From: JAYODW01 sp038116745
GTDB taxonomy: Bacteria; Pseudomonadota; Gammaproteobacteria; Ga0077536
Direction of reading: 5' to 3'
DNA length: 64,000 nucleotides
Assembly (NCBI GenBank): GCA_038116745.1
Contig: JAYODW010000025.1
Location: forward strand, 1-64,000
Shown: piece after piece, positions 34,075 to 42,555 of the stretch
Layout: every line of letters starts with the position of its first letter
Numbering within the stretch: position 1 is the first letter of the stretch
The notes under the pieces: generated by a model
What the model was told of the DNA's origin: nothing
The model's input: the letters and a program-made list of their open reading frames with translations, nothing else
Database searches by the model: none
Made by a program: the position numbers and the translations under genes

Positions 34075-35424
34075 TCAGCTACCGGCAATGGCCATGCGGC
34101 CGATGCACAGCGATCCCGTCCGGACCGCGAGGCTCTCGTCGACATCGATACCGACTTCGGTGATGTTCATCAACATGTCGCGCAGATTGCCGGCAATGGT
34201 GATCTCCTCAACTGCGTGCGCGCGCTCGCCTCGGCTGATCAGGAATCCGGCTGCACCGCGCGAATAGTCACCGGTCACGCCGTTGACACCAAAGCCCATG
34301 AGATCCGTGACCAGCAGGGCGCGATCGGTCGCAGCAATGATTTCTTCCAGGGTGCGCGTTCCCGGGGTAAGGATCAGGTTATGGGTGCCGCCGGCGTTTC
34401 CGGTCGGCGCTCGGTTTAGCCGGCGCGCCGCATAGGCGCTGAGTAGATACGTTTCCAGCCGGCCGGCGGCGACAATCGCTTTTTCGCGCGTGGCGATGCC
34501 GTCGGCATCAAACGGTGCGCTGCCGATGGCGCCGGGCAGATGCGGGGCTTCATGCAGCTCCAGGTGCTCGGGCAGCACCTGCTCTCCGAGCGCATCGAGC
34601 AGGAAAGAGGCGCGGCGGTATTGTGCCGAACCGGAAATGGCCGAGATCAGGTGCCCGACCAGGCCGCTGGCCACGCGCGGTTCGAAAATAACGGGCATTT
34701 CGGTCGTCGGAATCCTCCTGGCCCCGAGTTTGGCGATGGTTCTGGCCGCGGCCAGGCGTCCTACTTCTTCCGGCACAGTCAGCTGGGTCGGGGAGCGTGC
34801 ACTGGTGTACCAGTACCCGCGCTGCATGCCGGCATCCTCGGCGCCGATCATGACGGCACTGAGGCTGTGCCGGGTGGCGCGGTAGGCGCCGGAGAAGCCG
34901 TGGCTGTTGGCGTAAGCCCGCGCGCCGCGGTAACGATTCACGCTGACGCCGTCCGACTGTTTGATGCGGGGGTCGGCGGACAGCGCAGCGTTTTCGCAGG
35001 CCAGCGCCAGGGCGATGGCGGCCTCTCCCTTGATGTCCCAGGGGTGGTCCAGATCGAGATCCGGTACGTCGGCGGCCAGATCCGTGGCCGCGGCGAGACC
35101 CGCAAAACGATCTGCTTCGCCCTGTTCGGCGATGGCGTGGGCGGCGCCGACGGTGGCGCGCAGTGCGTCGGCAGAAAAATCAGAGGTCGTTGCGCTGCCT
35201 TTACGTCCGTCCAGGTATATGGTGACGGCCAGGGATTTATCCTGCTCCGATTCGAGCAGCTCGCAGGCGCCGCCACGCACAGTTACTGATAGACCGCTAC
35301 CGGAGGCGAGCGCGACTTCGACCTCCGCCGACGGCGCAATGTCACGCGCTATCTGCAGGCTGGCCTCGGCGCAACGGGTCAGGAGTGTGGGATCAGTGAA
35401 GTCGGTTTCTGCAGAGCTACTCAT
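34075..35424 (-). CDS. pmbA: TldE/PmbA metalloprotease subunit
   Basis: Partner of TldD in the TldD/E protease, which removes leader peptides from modified peptides such as microcin B17 and degrades unfolded peptides. The 449-residue protein has the usual length, with SGVSVNRYRGARAYANSHGFSG-like beta region (core RGARAYANSHGF), PTEMPVIFEPRVASGLVGH and the C-terminal GFGVNGVTGDYSRGAAGFLI typical of PmbA. TldE subunits lack the catalytic zinc site, which TldD carries. No tldD lies in the window. It is divergent from uvrD. Confidence 0.93.
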   Translation of the reverse strand: MSSSAETDFTDPTLLTRCAEASLQIARDIAPSAEVEVALASGSGLSVTVRGGACELLESEQDKSLAVTIYLDGRKGSATTSDFSADALRATVGAAHAIAEQGEADRFAGLAAATDLAADVPDLDLDHPWDIKGEAAIALALACENAALSADPRIKQSDGVSVNRYRGARAYANSHGFSGAYRATRHSLSAVMIGAEDAGMQRGYWYTSARSPTQLTVPEEVGRLAAARTIAKLGARRIPTTEMPVIFEPRVASGLVGHLISAISGSAQYRRASFLLDALGEQVLPEHLELHEAPHLPGAIGSAPFDADGIATREKAIVAAGRLETYLLSAYAARRLNRAPTGNAGGTHNLILTPGTRTLEEIIAATDRALLVTDLMGFGVNGVTGDYSRGAAGFLISRGERAHAVEEITIAGNLRDMLMNITEVGIDVDESLAVRTGSLCIGRMAIAGS

Positions 35425-35571
35425 CTGCTGATCCTACCCACTCGAGCGATGGGGTGCGATGCGCTGAGGCACGCGCTTGTTAACCTTCTTCCTCGCTGTG
35501 TGCGCTCGCTGGCATGCGGGTACACTATCGACCCCCTGCGGGGGACCTTCAATTCGTTATTCCGATACCTC

Positions 35572-37743
35572 ATGGCAGCAGCCGACGACGATCCGATCCT
35601 TGCGCCGCTGAATGATCGCCAGCGCGAGGCAGTCGGCAGTGCGGCGTCCCAGGTGCTGGTCCTGGCCGGTGCAGGCAGTGGCAAAACCCGGGTTCTGGTG
35701 CATCGCATCGCCTGGTATCTGCATACTGGCCAAGCCTCGCCACACGGCGTGCTTGCTGTGACGTTCACCAACAAAGCGGCTGCGGAAATGCGCGGTCGAA
35801 TCGAGCAGCTGACCGGTCGTCCAATTGGTGGGATGTGGGTTGGCACCTTTCACAATATCGCGCACCGCATTCTGCGCGCCCACGCCGCGGATGCGGGGCT
35901 GCCCGAGCAGTTCCAGATCATCGACTCGGAAGATCAGCTGCGGGTGGTCCGCCGTGCGGTGCGCAGCATGGATCTGGAAGAGGCCGAATGGCCCGCAAAA
36001 GAGGCGCAGTGGTTCATCAACGCGCGTAAAGATGACGGTCAGCGCCCGCAGCACATCGACGACTATGGCGACAGCGCGCTGTCGACGATGATTGCCATCT
36101 ACCGCGCGTACGAAGAGCACTGCGCGCGGGCCGGCCTTGTTGATTTCGCGGAGCTTCTGCTGCGCGCGCATGAGCTATGGACAACCCGTCCTGAACTGCT
36201 GACGCACTATCGCGAACGCTTCTGGCACATTCTGGTTGACGAATTCCAGGACACCAATGCGATCCAGTACGCCTGGTTGCGGCAGCTGGCCGGAGACAGC
36301 GGCAGCATGTTTGTCGTTGGCGATGACGACCAGTCGATCTACAGCTGGCGCGGTGCCCGGGTGGAAAACATGCAGCGATTCGGCCGCGATTTTCCGCGCC
36401 ACGAGCTGATCCGACTCGAGCAGAACTACCGCTCAACCAGCACGATCCTGAAAGCGGCCAATGAGCTCATTGCACACAACCCTACCCGTCTGGGGAAAGA
36501 ACTCTGGACCGACGGCCGCGCGGGTGAGCCGATTACCCTATACGCCGCTTATAACGATCTCGACGAGGCGCGTTTCTGCGTCGACCGCATCCAGCAGTGG
36601 CGTGATGAGGGCGGCGCCCTGTCTGAATGCGCCATCCTCTATCGCGTGAGTGCGCAGTCACGCGTGCTCGAGGATGCCCTGCGTCAGGCGGACCTGCCGT
36701 ACCGGGTCTACGGCGGTTTCCGCTTTTACGAGCGCGCAGAAATCAAGGACGCTCTGGCCTATGTCCGGCTCGCCGCCTGGCGCGGCGACGACGCAGCCTT
36801 CGAACGCATCGTCAATACACCGCCGCGCGGGATCGGCCAACGCAGTCTCGAGGAAGTCCGGGCTCTGGCTCGGCGCGAGCGCGTCACGCTGTGGGAGGCA
36901 ACCGTTCGCGTTCTTACCCACAAAGAGCTTGCCGCGCGCGCCCTGACAGCGCTGCAGCGATTTGTCGACCTGGTCGACCGCATGAGCCTGCTGCTCGAAG
37001 ACGAGGAGCTGGCCGGAATGCTCGGCGGGGTTATCGAGATGAGCGGACTTATCGAGCATTACCGCAAAGAAAAAGGCGAACGCGGTCTCGATCGGATCGA
37101 CAACCTCGAAGAGCTGCTCACCGCGGCCCGCGACTTCACGCCCGGTCCGGATGACCAGGACATGCCGCTTCTGTCGGCTTTTCTATCCCACGCCGCGCTT
37201 GAGTCCGGTGAGGGCCAGGCGGACGCTTATACCGACAGCGCCCAGCTGATGACCCTGCACTCCGCCAAGGGCCTTGAGTTTCCGCACGTTTTTATCGTCG
37301 GAGTGGAGGAAGGCCTGTTCCCGCATCAGCGTTCATCGGAGGACCCCGCGCAGCTCGAGGAAGAGCGACGGCTGTGTTATGTCGGTATCACGCGCGCTAT
37401 GCGCAAGCTGGTGCTTACTTACGCCGAATCCCGGCGCCTGCATGGAAATGATTACTATCCGCAGGCCTCACGCTTTATTCGAGAGCTGCCGCGCGATGCC
37501 CTCGCCGAAGTACGTCTGGGGGGTGGGATCGCCAGCCCGAGGGGCAGCTACGCGGCCCGTGAGGCGACGTCGGACGCAGACGGTGGACCGCTCCTTGGTC
37601 GGCGGGTCCGTCACCGGGTTTTCGGTGAAGGGGTGGTGCTGCGACTTGAAGGACACGGTGACCATGCCCGAGTGCAGGTGAATTTCGAGGCTGAGGGCGT
37701 GAAGTGGCTGGTCGCCGGATACGCCGGCCTGGAGGCCCTTTAG
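35572..37743 (+). CDS. uvrD: DNA helicase II
   Basis: SF1A 3'-5' helicase for nucleotide excision and mismatch repair. The frame is open from 35449, but ATG 35572 gives 723 residues (E. coli 720) and the conserved start ILAPLNDRQREAV. Helicase motifs follow in order: GAGSGKT (I), VTFTNKAAAEM (Ia), ILVDEFQDTN (II), DDDQSIYSWRGA (III), LEQNYRST (IV), LMTLHSAKGLEFPHVF (V) and YVGITRAMRKL (VI). A C-terminal Tudor-like tail ends with GVKWLVAGYAGLEAL, as in UvrD. TACACT at 35521-35526 could be a -10, but I see neither a good -35 nor a LexA box. It is convergent with the cytochrome c gene. Confidence 0.96.
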   Translation: MAAADDDPILAPLNDRQREAVGSAASQVLVLAGAGSGKTRVLVHRIAWYLHTGQASPHGVLAVTFTNKAAAEMRGRIEQLTGRPIGGMWVGTFHNIAHRILRAHAADAGLPEQFQIIDSEDQLRVVRRAVRSMDLEEAEWPAKEAQWFINARKDDGQRPQHIDDYGDSALSTMIAIYRAYEEHCARAGLVDFAELLLRAHELWTTRPELLTHYRERFWHILVDEFQDTNAIQYAWLRQLAGDSGSMFVVGDDDQSIYSWRGARVENMQRFGRDFPRHELIRLEQNYRSTSTILKAANELIAHNPTRLGKELWTDGRAGEPITLYAAYNDLDEARFCVDRIQQWRDEGGALSECAILYRVSAQSRVLEDALRQADLPYRVYGGFRFYERAEIKDALAYVRLAAWRGDDAAFERIVNTPPRGIGQRSLEEVRALARRERVTLWEATVRVLTHKELAARALTALQRFVDLVDRMSLLLEDEELAGMLGGVIEMSGLIEHYRKEKGERGLDRIDNLEELLTAARDFTPGPDDQDMPLLSAFLSHAALESGEGQADAYTDSAQLMTLHSAKGLEFPHVFIVGVEEGLFPHQRSSEDPAQLEEERRLCYVGITRAMRKLVLTYAESRRLHGNDYYPQASRFIRELPRDALAEVRLGGGIASPRGSYAAREATSDADGGPLLGRRVRHRVFGEGVVLRLEGHGDHARVQVNFEAEGVKWLVAGYAGLEAL

Positions 37744-37813
37744 AGCCAGCGTTTCGTCAGGGGGCTGTGACGCACACCACTCCCTGCTTGCGACAGAGGT
37801 CCGCGGCTCTCGC

Positions 37814-38338
37814 CTACTGGCCGTTTTCAACCATGTAATCAACCGCGGCCATGACATCCTGATCGCTGAGATCCGGTCGTCCGCCCTTCGGCGGCATCAT
37901 GCCGGCGCTGCCCATGAGTCCGTTCAGCGCGCTGTGATAGAGCGCATCCTTGCCTTTCTCAATGCGCGGTGCCCATGCGGTGGCATCGCCGAATTTAGGT
38001 GCGCCGGCAGCGCCGGGGGTGTGGCACACAAAGCAGGCGCCATCGTAAACGTCTTTGCCGCTGCGGGCCGGGGCGTCAGCTACCGCGGCAGCTGGAGCGG
38101 GCGCAGCCGCGACGGCAGCGCTGCCGGTCGCTGCGCCGACCGATACCGCGCTGCTATCCGTGTTGACCTGTCCGACAGGCGCTATCCGGGCTTCAACCGC
38201 GGAACTGGTCGCCAGCGAAGCCTGGTAATGGCCGTTGACCAGCTTCGCCAGGACAAACGCCATGATCCCGACTACGGCGAGTCCGACAAGTACCAGTGTG
38301 AAATTGCGGACAAAGACCGCATCGTCTTGATTGTTCAT
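37814..38338 (-). CDS. Cytochrome c5-type monohaem protein, membrane-anchored
   Basis: The 174-residue protein has an uncleaved hydrophobic anchor at about residues 13-32, an Ala/Val-rich linker (about 60-92) and a C-terminal class I cytochrome c domain. The haem site is CFVCH (about residues 102-106), and the likely Met ligand is in the MMPPKGG segment, which is typical of cytochrome c5. A role in periplasmic electron transfer, for example to terminal oxidases, is inferred. It is convergent with uvrD. Confidence 0.88.
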   Translation of the reverse strand: MNNQDDAVFVRNFTLVLVGLAVVGIMAFVLAKLVNGHYQASLATSSAVEARIAPVGQVNTDSSAVSVGAATGSAAVAAAPAPAAAVADAPARSGKDVYDGACFVCHTPGAAGAPKFGDATAWAPRIEKGKDALYHSALNGLMGSAGMMPPKGGRPDLSDQDVMAAVDYMVENGQ

Positions 38339-38417
38339 GCGTCACTCTCGGAAGGAACGAACGGATTCGAGCTGCGGCGATCACCCCCTGACCGGGGCGG
38401 AGCCGCGAGCGCGGCGC

Positions 38418-38423
38418 ATTATA
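38418..38423 (-). promoter_or_regulatory. Candidate -10 element for the cytochrome c5-type gene
   Basis: A perfect TATAAT is read on the minus strand at 38423-38418, about 80 bases upstream of the cytochrome ATG at 38338. No good -35 is present at the proper spacing, so the call rests on the -10 hexamer and position. Confidence 0.35.
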
Positions 38424-38539
38424 GCGGAACCGCGACGCCGCTCTAGGGTGATAACGGTGCGTGGTGGCGGCAGCTGACCTGAGTCGACAAACCGGACTTC
38501 CACCAGCTGCCCTTTACGGTTAGTTTATGCGCCCCGCAC

Positions 38540-38616
38540 GCGCCCGTAGCTCAGCTGGATAGAGTGCTGCCCTCCGAAGGCAGAGGTCACAGGTTCAAAT
38601 CCTGTCGGGCGCGCCA
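38540..38616 (+). tRNA. tRNA-Arg (anticodon CCG)
   Basis: 77 bases including the encoded CCA. The acceptor arms GCGCCCG and CGGGCGC pair, the D-arm is GCTCAGCTGGATAGAGT, and the anticodon stem CTGCC/GGCAG encloses the loop CTCCGAA, giving anticodon CCG for codon CGG. The T-arm loop is GGTTCAAATCC. The sequence is nearly identical to E. coli tRNA-Arg(CCG). It stands alone, between the cytochrome c5-type gene and the large membrane protein. Confidence 0.97.
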
Positions 38617-38656
38617 CATCTAAGGTGCAACGGTGATTCCAGCCGGGGCACGCGGC

Positions 38657-40633
38657 TCACGGTGCGATTGCGCGGATTTCCTCTGAGTCCGTTGGGAGCT
38701 GAGATGTTCTCTTTTCCGCCGCAGCGATGGAGCGTTCCACCTGCCGTCCGAGACGCGTCAGCTCGTGTTGCCTCATCAGGTGTTTCAGGGGATTTGCGGG
38801 CGCATGCTGTGCGGCATTCCCGACCGTCTCCCTGGCCGCTTCATAGAGACCCGCGCTGATTAATACGGCTGCGGTGAGTCGGGTGGTCGACAGTAGCGGT
38901 TGGGCGGCGTATGCCGCCTCTAGGTGGCCCATAGTCATGTCCAGGTTGCGTTTTTCGATCCCGATCTGCGCGAGAATCAAATGCAGCCCACTGCGAGCGT
39001 CGCGCGCTCCCAGATATGCAGGATTCTGCAGCAATGCCTCGGCTAGGCCGGTCACCAACGAGGTGTCCAGCTCCCGGCAGTTGCCCTTCCGCACTACCTC
39101 GAAAAGCGCACTCAGCGCGTTGACAGTAGCGGTGCGATAGGGCGCCTCAGAGACACCCGTCTTTAGTCCCGCGACCAGCTCCGCACGCTTATCGGCATCA
39201 GCGACACTGCAGGCCAGGTGCACGGTCTGAATTCTCAGAGCACTTTCCTCCGGGTGACGCTCGAGGTAACCCTCAGCGAGCGCTATGGCCTCGTCGCTTT
39301 TCCCGGCAAGCTGCAGGTGTCGGGCGCGCGTCTGCGTGGCGCGCAGGGAGTCGGGCTGGTTCTCAAGCCAGAGAATGCTGGCGAGCTCGGCATGTCCCCA
39401 AAGGCTGCTGACGCTGTGCAGATTAAACAGCAGCAGCGCGAGATAGCAGGGCAAAGCTAAGCAGATGACGCGCCGCGCCCTGGTCGGCAGCTGAGCCAGA
39501 CCGGCCACCAATGCGAATGCCGGGCCGAAAACAGGCAGGTAGTTTCTATGCTCGAAATAGAGCTCCAGCGGGATCGTAGTTGATTCCAGGCTATGGCCAA
39601 GCAGGAACCACACAGTCGCAAACGTGAACAACGGCGCACGCCGGCGCAGCGCAACGGCCAGCGCTGCGGTTCCCAGCAGGGAGCCACAGGCGAACAGGAC
39701 GGTCGGGTTTATCCAGTCTCGGTAGACGGCGTGCGCATCGTGATAGGGCCCCAGTGCCTGCGGCTGCGGCAGGAACGCCTGCCGCAGGTATTCCCACAGA
39801 ATGTGCGCTTCAGTCAGCAGGCGATCAGCCCCCGAGAACTGACGGAAGCGGATCGTCCCGCCTGAGTACGGCAGGCGGGTGGCGAGATACCAGGTCAGCG
39901 CACACAGCGGCAGCCACAGAAAAACCAGGCGCCAGACCAGCCAGAAACGCGGATATCGGGCGCAGGCGCGCGGCGCGAGGGTGACCTCGAACGCCAGGGC
40001 ATACAGCGGCAGCAGGGCGCCGTTCTCTTTGGCCAGAATCGACAGCATCCCACCAACTACGAGACTGGCCGTCATGCCGAGCATGGCCAGCAGCGGGCGC
40101 GTGTCCAGGGTTTCCCGAGCGGCCAGGTACCCGATCAAGCCGCCCAGCAGAAAAGTGGCTGACAGCAGGTTCATGCGCTGGACCACCAGAAGGGCGCTGG
40201 AGGCGAGCAGGGGCAATGACACCCACAGGCAGGCGCAGAGCGCGCTGATCCAGGTAGCTTCAACGCTCGTTCGGCGGAGCTGCCGCGCCAGGCGCAGGCC
40301 CAGCCAGGCAACGAGCAGGCCGTTTACAAGGTGCAGTAGGATGTTGGTGCGCAGGAAGACGTTTGGAAAGTCAGGCCAGGCGTACGCTTCCGGTACGAAG
40401 CTGGCAAGCGCCAGCGGTCGCCCAAGCGGCCCTGCCCTGCCGCTCATCACATGCGTGAACGCGTCATTTCCCTGTGCGACCTGTCCGAGCCAGGAAAGAT
40501 TGGGCGCATCGTCGAAGTGCAGGCTGCCGCCAAGCCCCGGCTGGTAAGCGAGCCAGGTCAGAGCCAGGCCGCTGAGCAGCACCAATCCCGCCAGCCATTC
40601 GGAGGCGCCTGACTTTCGCAGGATTCCGCGCAT
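38657..40633 (-). CDS. Polytopic GT-C-like membrane protein with C-terminal TPR-like region
   Basis: A protein of 658 residues from ATG 40633 (a TTG four codons earlier is less likely). The first two-thirds hold about ten hydrophobic segments. An acidic pair in the first loop (LHFDDAPNL, about residues 38-46) resembles the catalytic loop of GT-C glycosyltransferases such as eukaryotic TMTC and bacterial TfpW/PglL-type enzymes. The last third (about 420-640) is soluble, helical and TPR-like (for example ALAEGYLERHPEESALR and NLDMTMGHLEAAYAAQP). A lipid-linked sugar transferase acting on proteins or glycans at the periplasmic face is inferred; the substrate is unknown. It is downstream of nothing obvious and ends 41 bases from tRNA-Arg. 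Confidence 0.65.
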   Translation of the reverse strand: MRGILRKSGASEWLAGLVLLSGLALTWLAYQPGLGGSLHFDDAPNLSWLGQVAQGNDAFTHVMSGRAGPLGRPLALASFVPEAYAWPDFPNVFLRTNILLHLVNGLLVAWLGLRLARQLRRTSVEATWISALCACLWVSLPLLASSALLVVQRMNLLSATFLLGGLIGYLAARETLDTRPLLAMLGMTASLVVGGMLSILAKENGALLPLYALAFEVTLAPRACARYPRFWLVWRLVFLWLPLCALTWYLATRLPYSGGTIRFRQFSGADRLLTEAHILWEYLRQAFLPQPQALGPYHDAHAVYRDWINPTVLFACGSLLGTAALAVALRRRAPLFTFATVWFLLGHSLESTTIPLELYFEHRNYLPVFGPAFALVAGLAQLPTRARRVICLALPCYLALLLFNLHSVSSLWGHAELASILWLENQPDSLRATQTRARHLQLAGKSDEAIALAEGYLERHPEESALRIQTVHLACSVADADKRAELVAGLKTGVSEAPYRTATVNALSALFEVVRKGNCRELDTSLVTGLAEALLQNPAYLGARDARSGLHLILAQIGIEKRNLDMTMGHLEAAYAAQPLLSTTRLTAAVLISAGLYEAARETVGNAAQHAPANPLKHLMRQHELTRLGRQVERSIAAAEKRTSQLPTDSEEIRAIAP

Positions 40634-40817
40634 GTCTGGCTGCAAAGAGAGGACTACTACGTTAGAAGAGGCAGTGGCGTCGCCGCGGCCGGTCCGGATG
40701 GACTTCTGACCAGCGACGTCGCCAGGCAGTATGCCTCAGTCTGCCGCGCTGCGCGCCTGAGTACCCAGCCCCGCTAGAATCGACCATCGTCGCAGCGGCG
40801 GAACCGGAGGGGTGTGC

Positions 40818-41429
40818 ATGAGTTCGGAGGACAAGAGCACCGCGCAAAATTGGGCGCTTGAATGGGAACATCTCGATTCCCGCTACGAGCCCCACAACAA
40901 CCTGATGCTGTTCACCAAACGCATCGACCGCTTGCGTAACCCGCGCAACGCTCAGGTTTTTGAGCGCCTGGTGCTCGAATCCGTGGATTGGGTCAACATG
41001 GTGGCGCTCGACCAGGAGCGACGCTGCGTCATGATCCGGCAGTATCGCTTCGGCGTTGGCTACGCGACGCTGGAAACGCCGGGTGGCATGGTTGACCCGG
41101 GAGAAGACTCAGGAGCAGCAGCGGCACGTGAACTTCTTGAGGAGACCGGTTATGTCTCTGAGCGCTGGCGATACCTGGGCGCGGTGGAGCCGAACCCGGC
41201 TTTCCACAATCATCTTTGTCATCACTGGCTGGCCGAGGATGCCCATGTCGCCCAGCGACCGGCTCAGGATGCGGGGGAGGCCATCGTGGTGGAGCTGATG
41301 GACGAGGACGCCGTACGCGCCGCGGTGCAGAAAGGCGAGATCAGACACGCGCTGGCGCTGTCCGTGCTGTCCCGCGTTTATTCCCTGTGGCCGCTGCCCT
41401 TCACGCAGGTGGATTTGACTCCGAGCTGA
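40818..41429 (+). CDS. Nudix hydrolase
   Basis: The ATG at 40818 is chosen because GGAGG lies seven bases upstream; it gives 203 residues. The Nudix box is complete: GGMVDPGE followed by AAARELLEETGYV, matching Gx5Ex7REUxEExGU. The domain resembles ADP-ribose/ADP-sugar pyrophosphatases (NRNPRNAQVFERLVLESVDWVNMVAL-like strand, core DWVNMVALDQERR). The exact nucleotide substrate cannot be told. It is convergent with pstS, with only 15 bases between them. Confidence 0.88.
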   Translation: MSSEDKSTAQNWALEWEHLDSRYEPHNNLMLFTKRIDRLRNPRNAQVFERLVLESVDWVNMVALDQERRCVMIRQYRFGVGYATLETPGGMVDPGEDSGAAAARELLEETGYVSERWRYLGAVEPNPAFHNHLCHHWLAEDAHVAQRPAQDAGEAIVVELMDEDAVRAAVQKGEIRHALALSVLSRVYSLWPLPFTQVDLTPS

Positions 41430-41444
41430 CTGATTGCGCGTCGG

Positions 41445-42416
41445 TCAGGGTTTGTTCAGAGCCGCCAGCGTTTTTTCTACAACGCGAGCGGGGAGCGGAA
41501 TGTATCCGTCCTTGATCACAACCTGTTGACCCTGCTGCGACAGCACCATAGACAGGAAGGCACCCTCGAGAGGCGGCAGGGGCTCGTTGGGGTGCTTGTT
41601 GACGTAGATGTAGAGGAACCGACCAAGGGGATATTGACCGGAGACCGCGTTTTCCGCCGTTGCGGCGATCGCCTCGGCGCCCTCTTTCGGCGCGATGGAG
41701 ACAGCGCGGACACCCGAGGTGCGGTAACCGATCCCGGAGTAGCCGATCCCGTTCAGCGATTTGGTAATACTCTGCACCACGGACGCCGATCCCGGCTGTT
41801 CGTTCACCGTGTTTTTGAAGTCGCCTTTACACAGGGCAACATCTTTGAAAAAGCCGTAGGTGCCCGATACTGAATTGCGTCCGAAGAGCTGCACCGCCCG
41901 CCCTTTCCAGTCATCGCCCAGCCCGACGTCGCCCCAGACTGCTATGTCAGCGGGGTGGCCGCACTTGCGGGTGGCGGAGAATAGAGCGTCCACCTGCGGG
42001 ATGCTCAGGCTGACCAGAGGGTTGTCCTTGTGCACGTAAACCGCGAGCGCATCAATGGCAACCGGTATGGCGGTCGGCTTGTAGCCATGACGGTTCTCGA
42101 AAGCCTGAATTTCATTGGCCTTCATTTTCCGGCTCATCGGGCCAAGGTTGGCCGTGCCTTCGGTCAGCGCTGGTGGGGCGGTGGAAGAACCGGCTGCCTG
42201 CACCTGAATATTGACACCAGGGTAGAAACGCTTGAACGCCTCCGCCCACAGCGTCATCAGATTGGCGAGCGTGTCTGAACCGACACTGGACAGGTTGCCA
42301 GACACTCCGCTGGTTTTTTCGTAGGCAGGAATGCCGGCGTCAACATCCAGAGCGGTAGCGCCCTGCGTGGAAAGCAGCATGGCGGCGAAAATCGCCGGTA
42401 GGACGTGATGGCGCAA
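41445..42416 (-). CDS. pstS: Phosphate ABC transporter substrate-binding protein PstS
   Basis: High-affinity periplasmic phosphate-binding protein, 323 residues with a signal peptide (about 1-22). Phosphate-binding signatures SSVGSDTL and AAGSSTAPPAL, then GRNSVSGTYGFF, fit the PstS family. The start is TTG at 42416, supported by AGGAG eight bases upstream. No pstCAB or phoU genes adjoin it. A PHO-box-like sequence 74 bases upstream suggests control by PhoB under phosphate limitation. Confidence 0.92.
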   Translation of the reverse strand: MRHHVLPAIFAAMLLSTQGATALDVDAGIPAYEKTSGVSGNLSSVGSDTLANLMTLWAEAFKRFYPGVNIQVQAAGSSTAPPALTEGTANLGPMSRKMKANEIQAFENRHGYKPTAIPVAIDALAVYVHKDNPLVSLSIPQVDALFSATRKCGHPADIAVWGDVGLGDDWKGRAVQLFGRNSVSGTYGFFKDVALCKGDFKNTVNEQPGSASVVQSITKSLNGIGYSGIGYRTSGVRAVSIAPKEGAEAIAATAENAVSGQYPLGRFLYIYVNKHPNEPLPPLEGAFLSMVLSQQGQQVVIKDGYIPLPARVVEKTLAALNKP

Positions 42417-42473
42417 TGTTAATCTCCTCGACTTGGCGACTGAGTCAGAACGGCAGAACTGCCAACGGCGCGC

Positions 42474-42507
42474 AGTGTGGCTGCCAATTGTTACGGTTTG
42501 ATGACGG
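42474..42507 (-). promoter_or_regulatory. PHO box and -10 element of the pstS promoter
   Basis: Read on the minus strand, the 18-mer at 42507-42490 matches the E. coli PHO box consensus at 14 of 18 positions, including both CNGT half-site cores 11 bases apart (CGTCAT and CGTAAC). Ten bases further comes CACACT (42479-42474) at the expected place for a -10. PhoB-activated promoters normally have the PHO box in place of the -35, as here. The call is from pattern matching only. Confidence 0.6.
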
Positions 42508-42555
42508 CCGTGTCGCCTGTTTTCCCTTCAGTTTACAGCGCAGAGATCCAACGAG

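Noticed and set aside
33589..34419. 276-codon plus-strand frame over moxR and pmbA
   Set aside because: Shadow of two well-supported minus-strand genes.
35501..35571. LexA-regulated promoter for uvrD
   Set aside because: No CTG-N10-CAG LexA box was found; only a possible TACACT -10 without a good -35.
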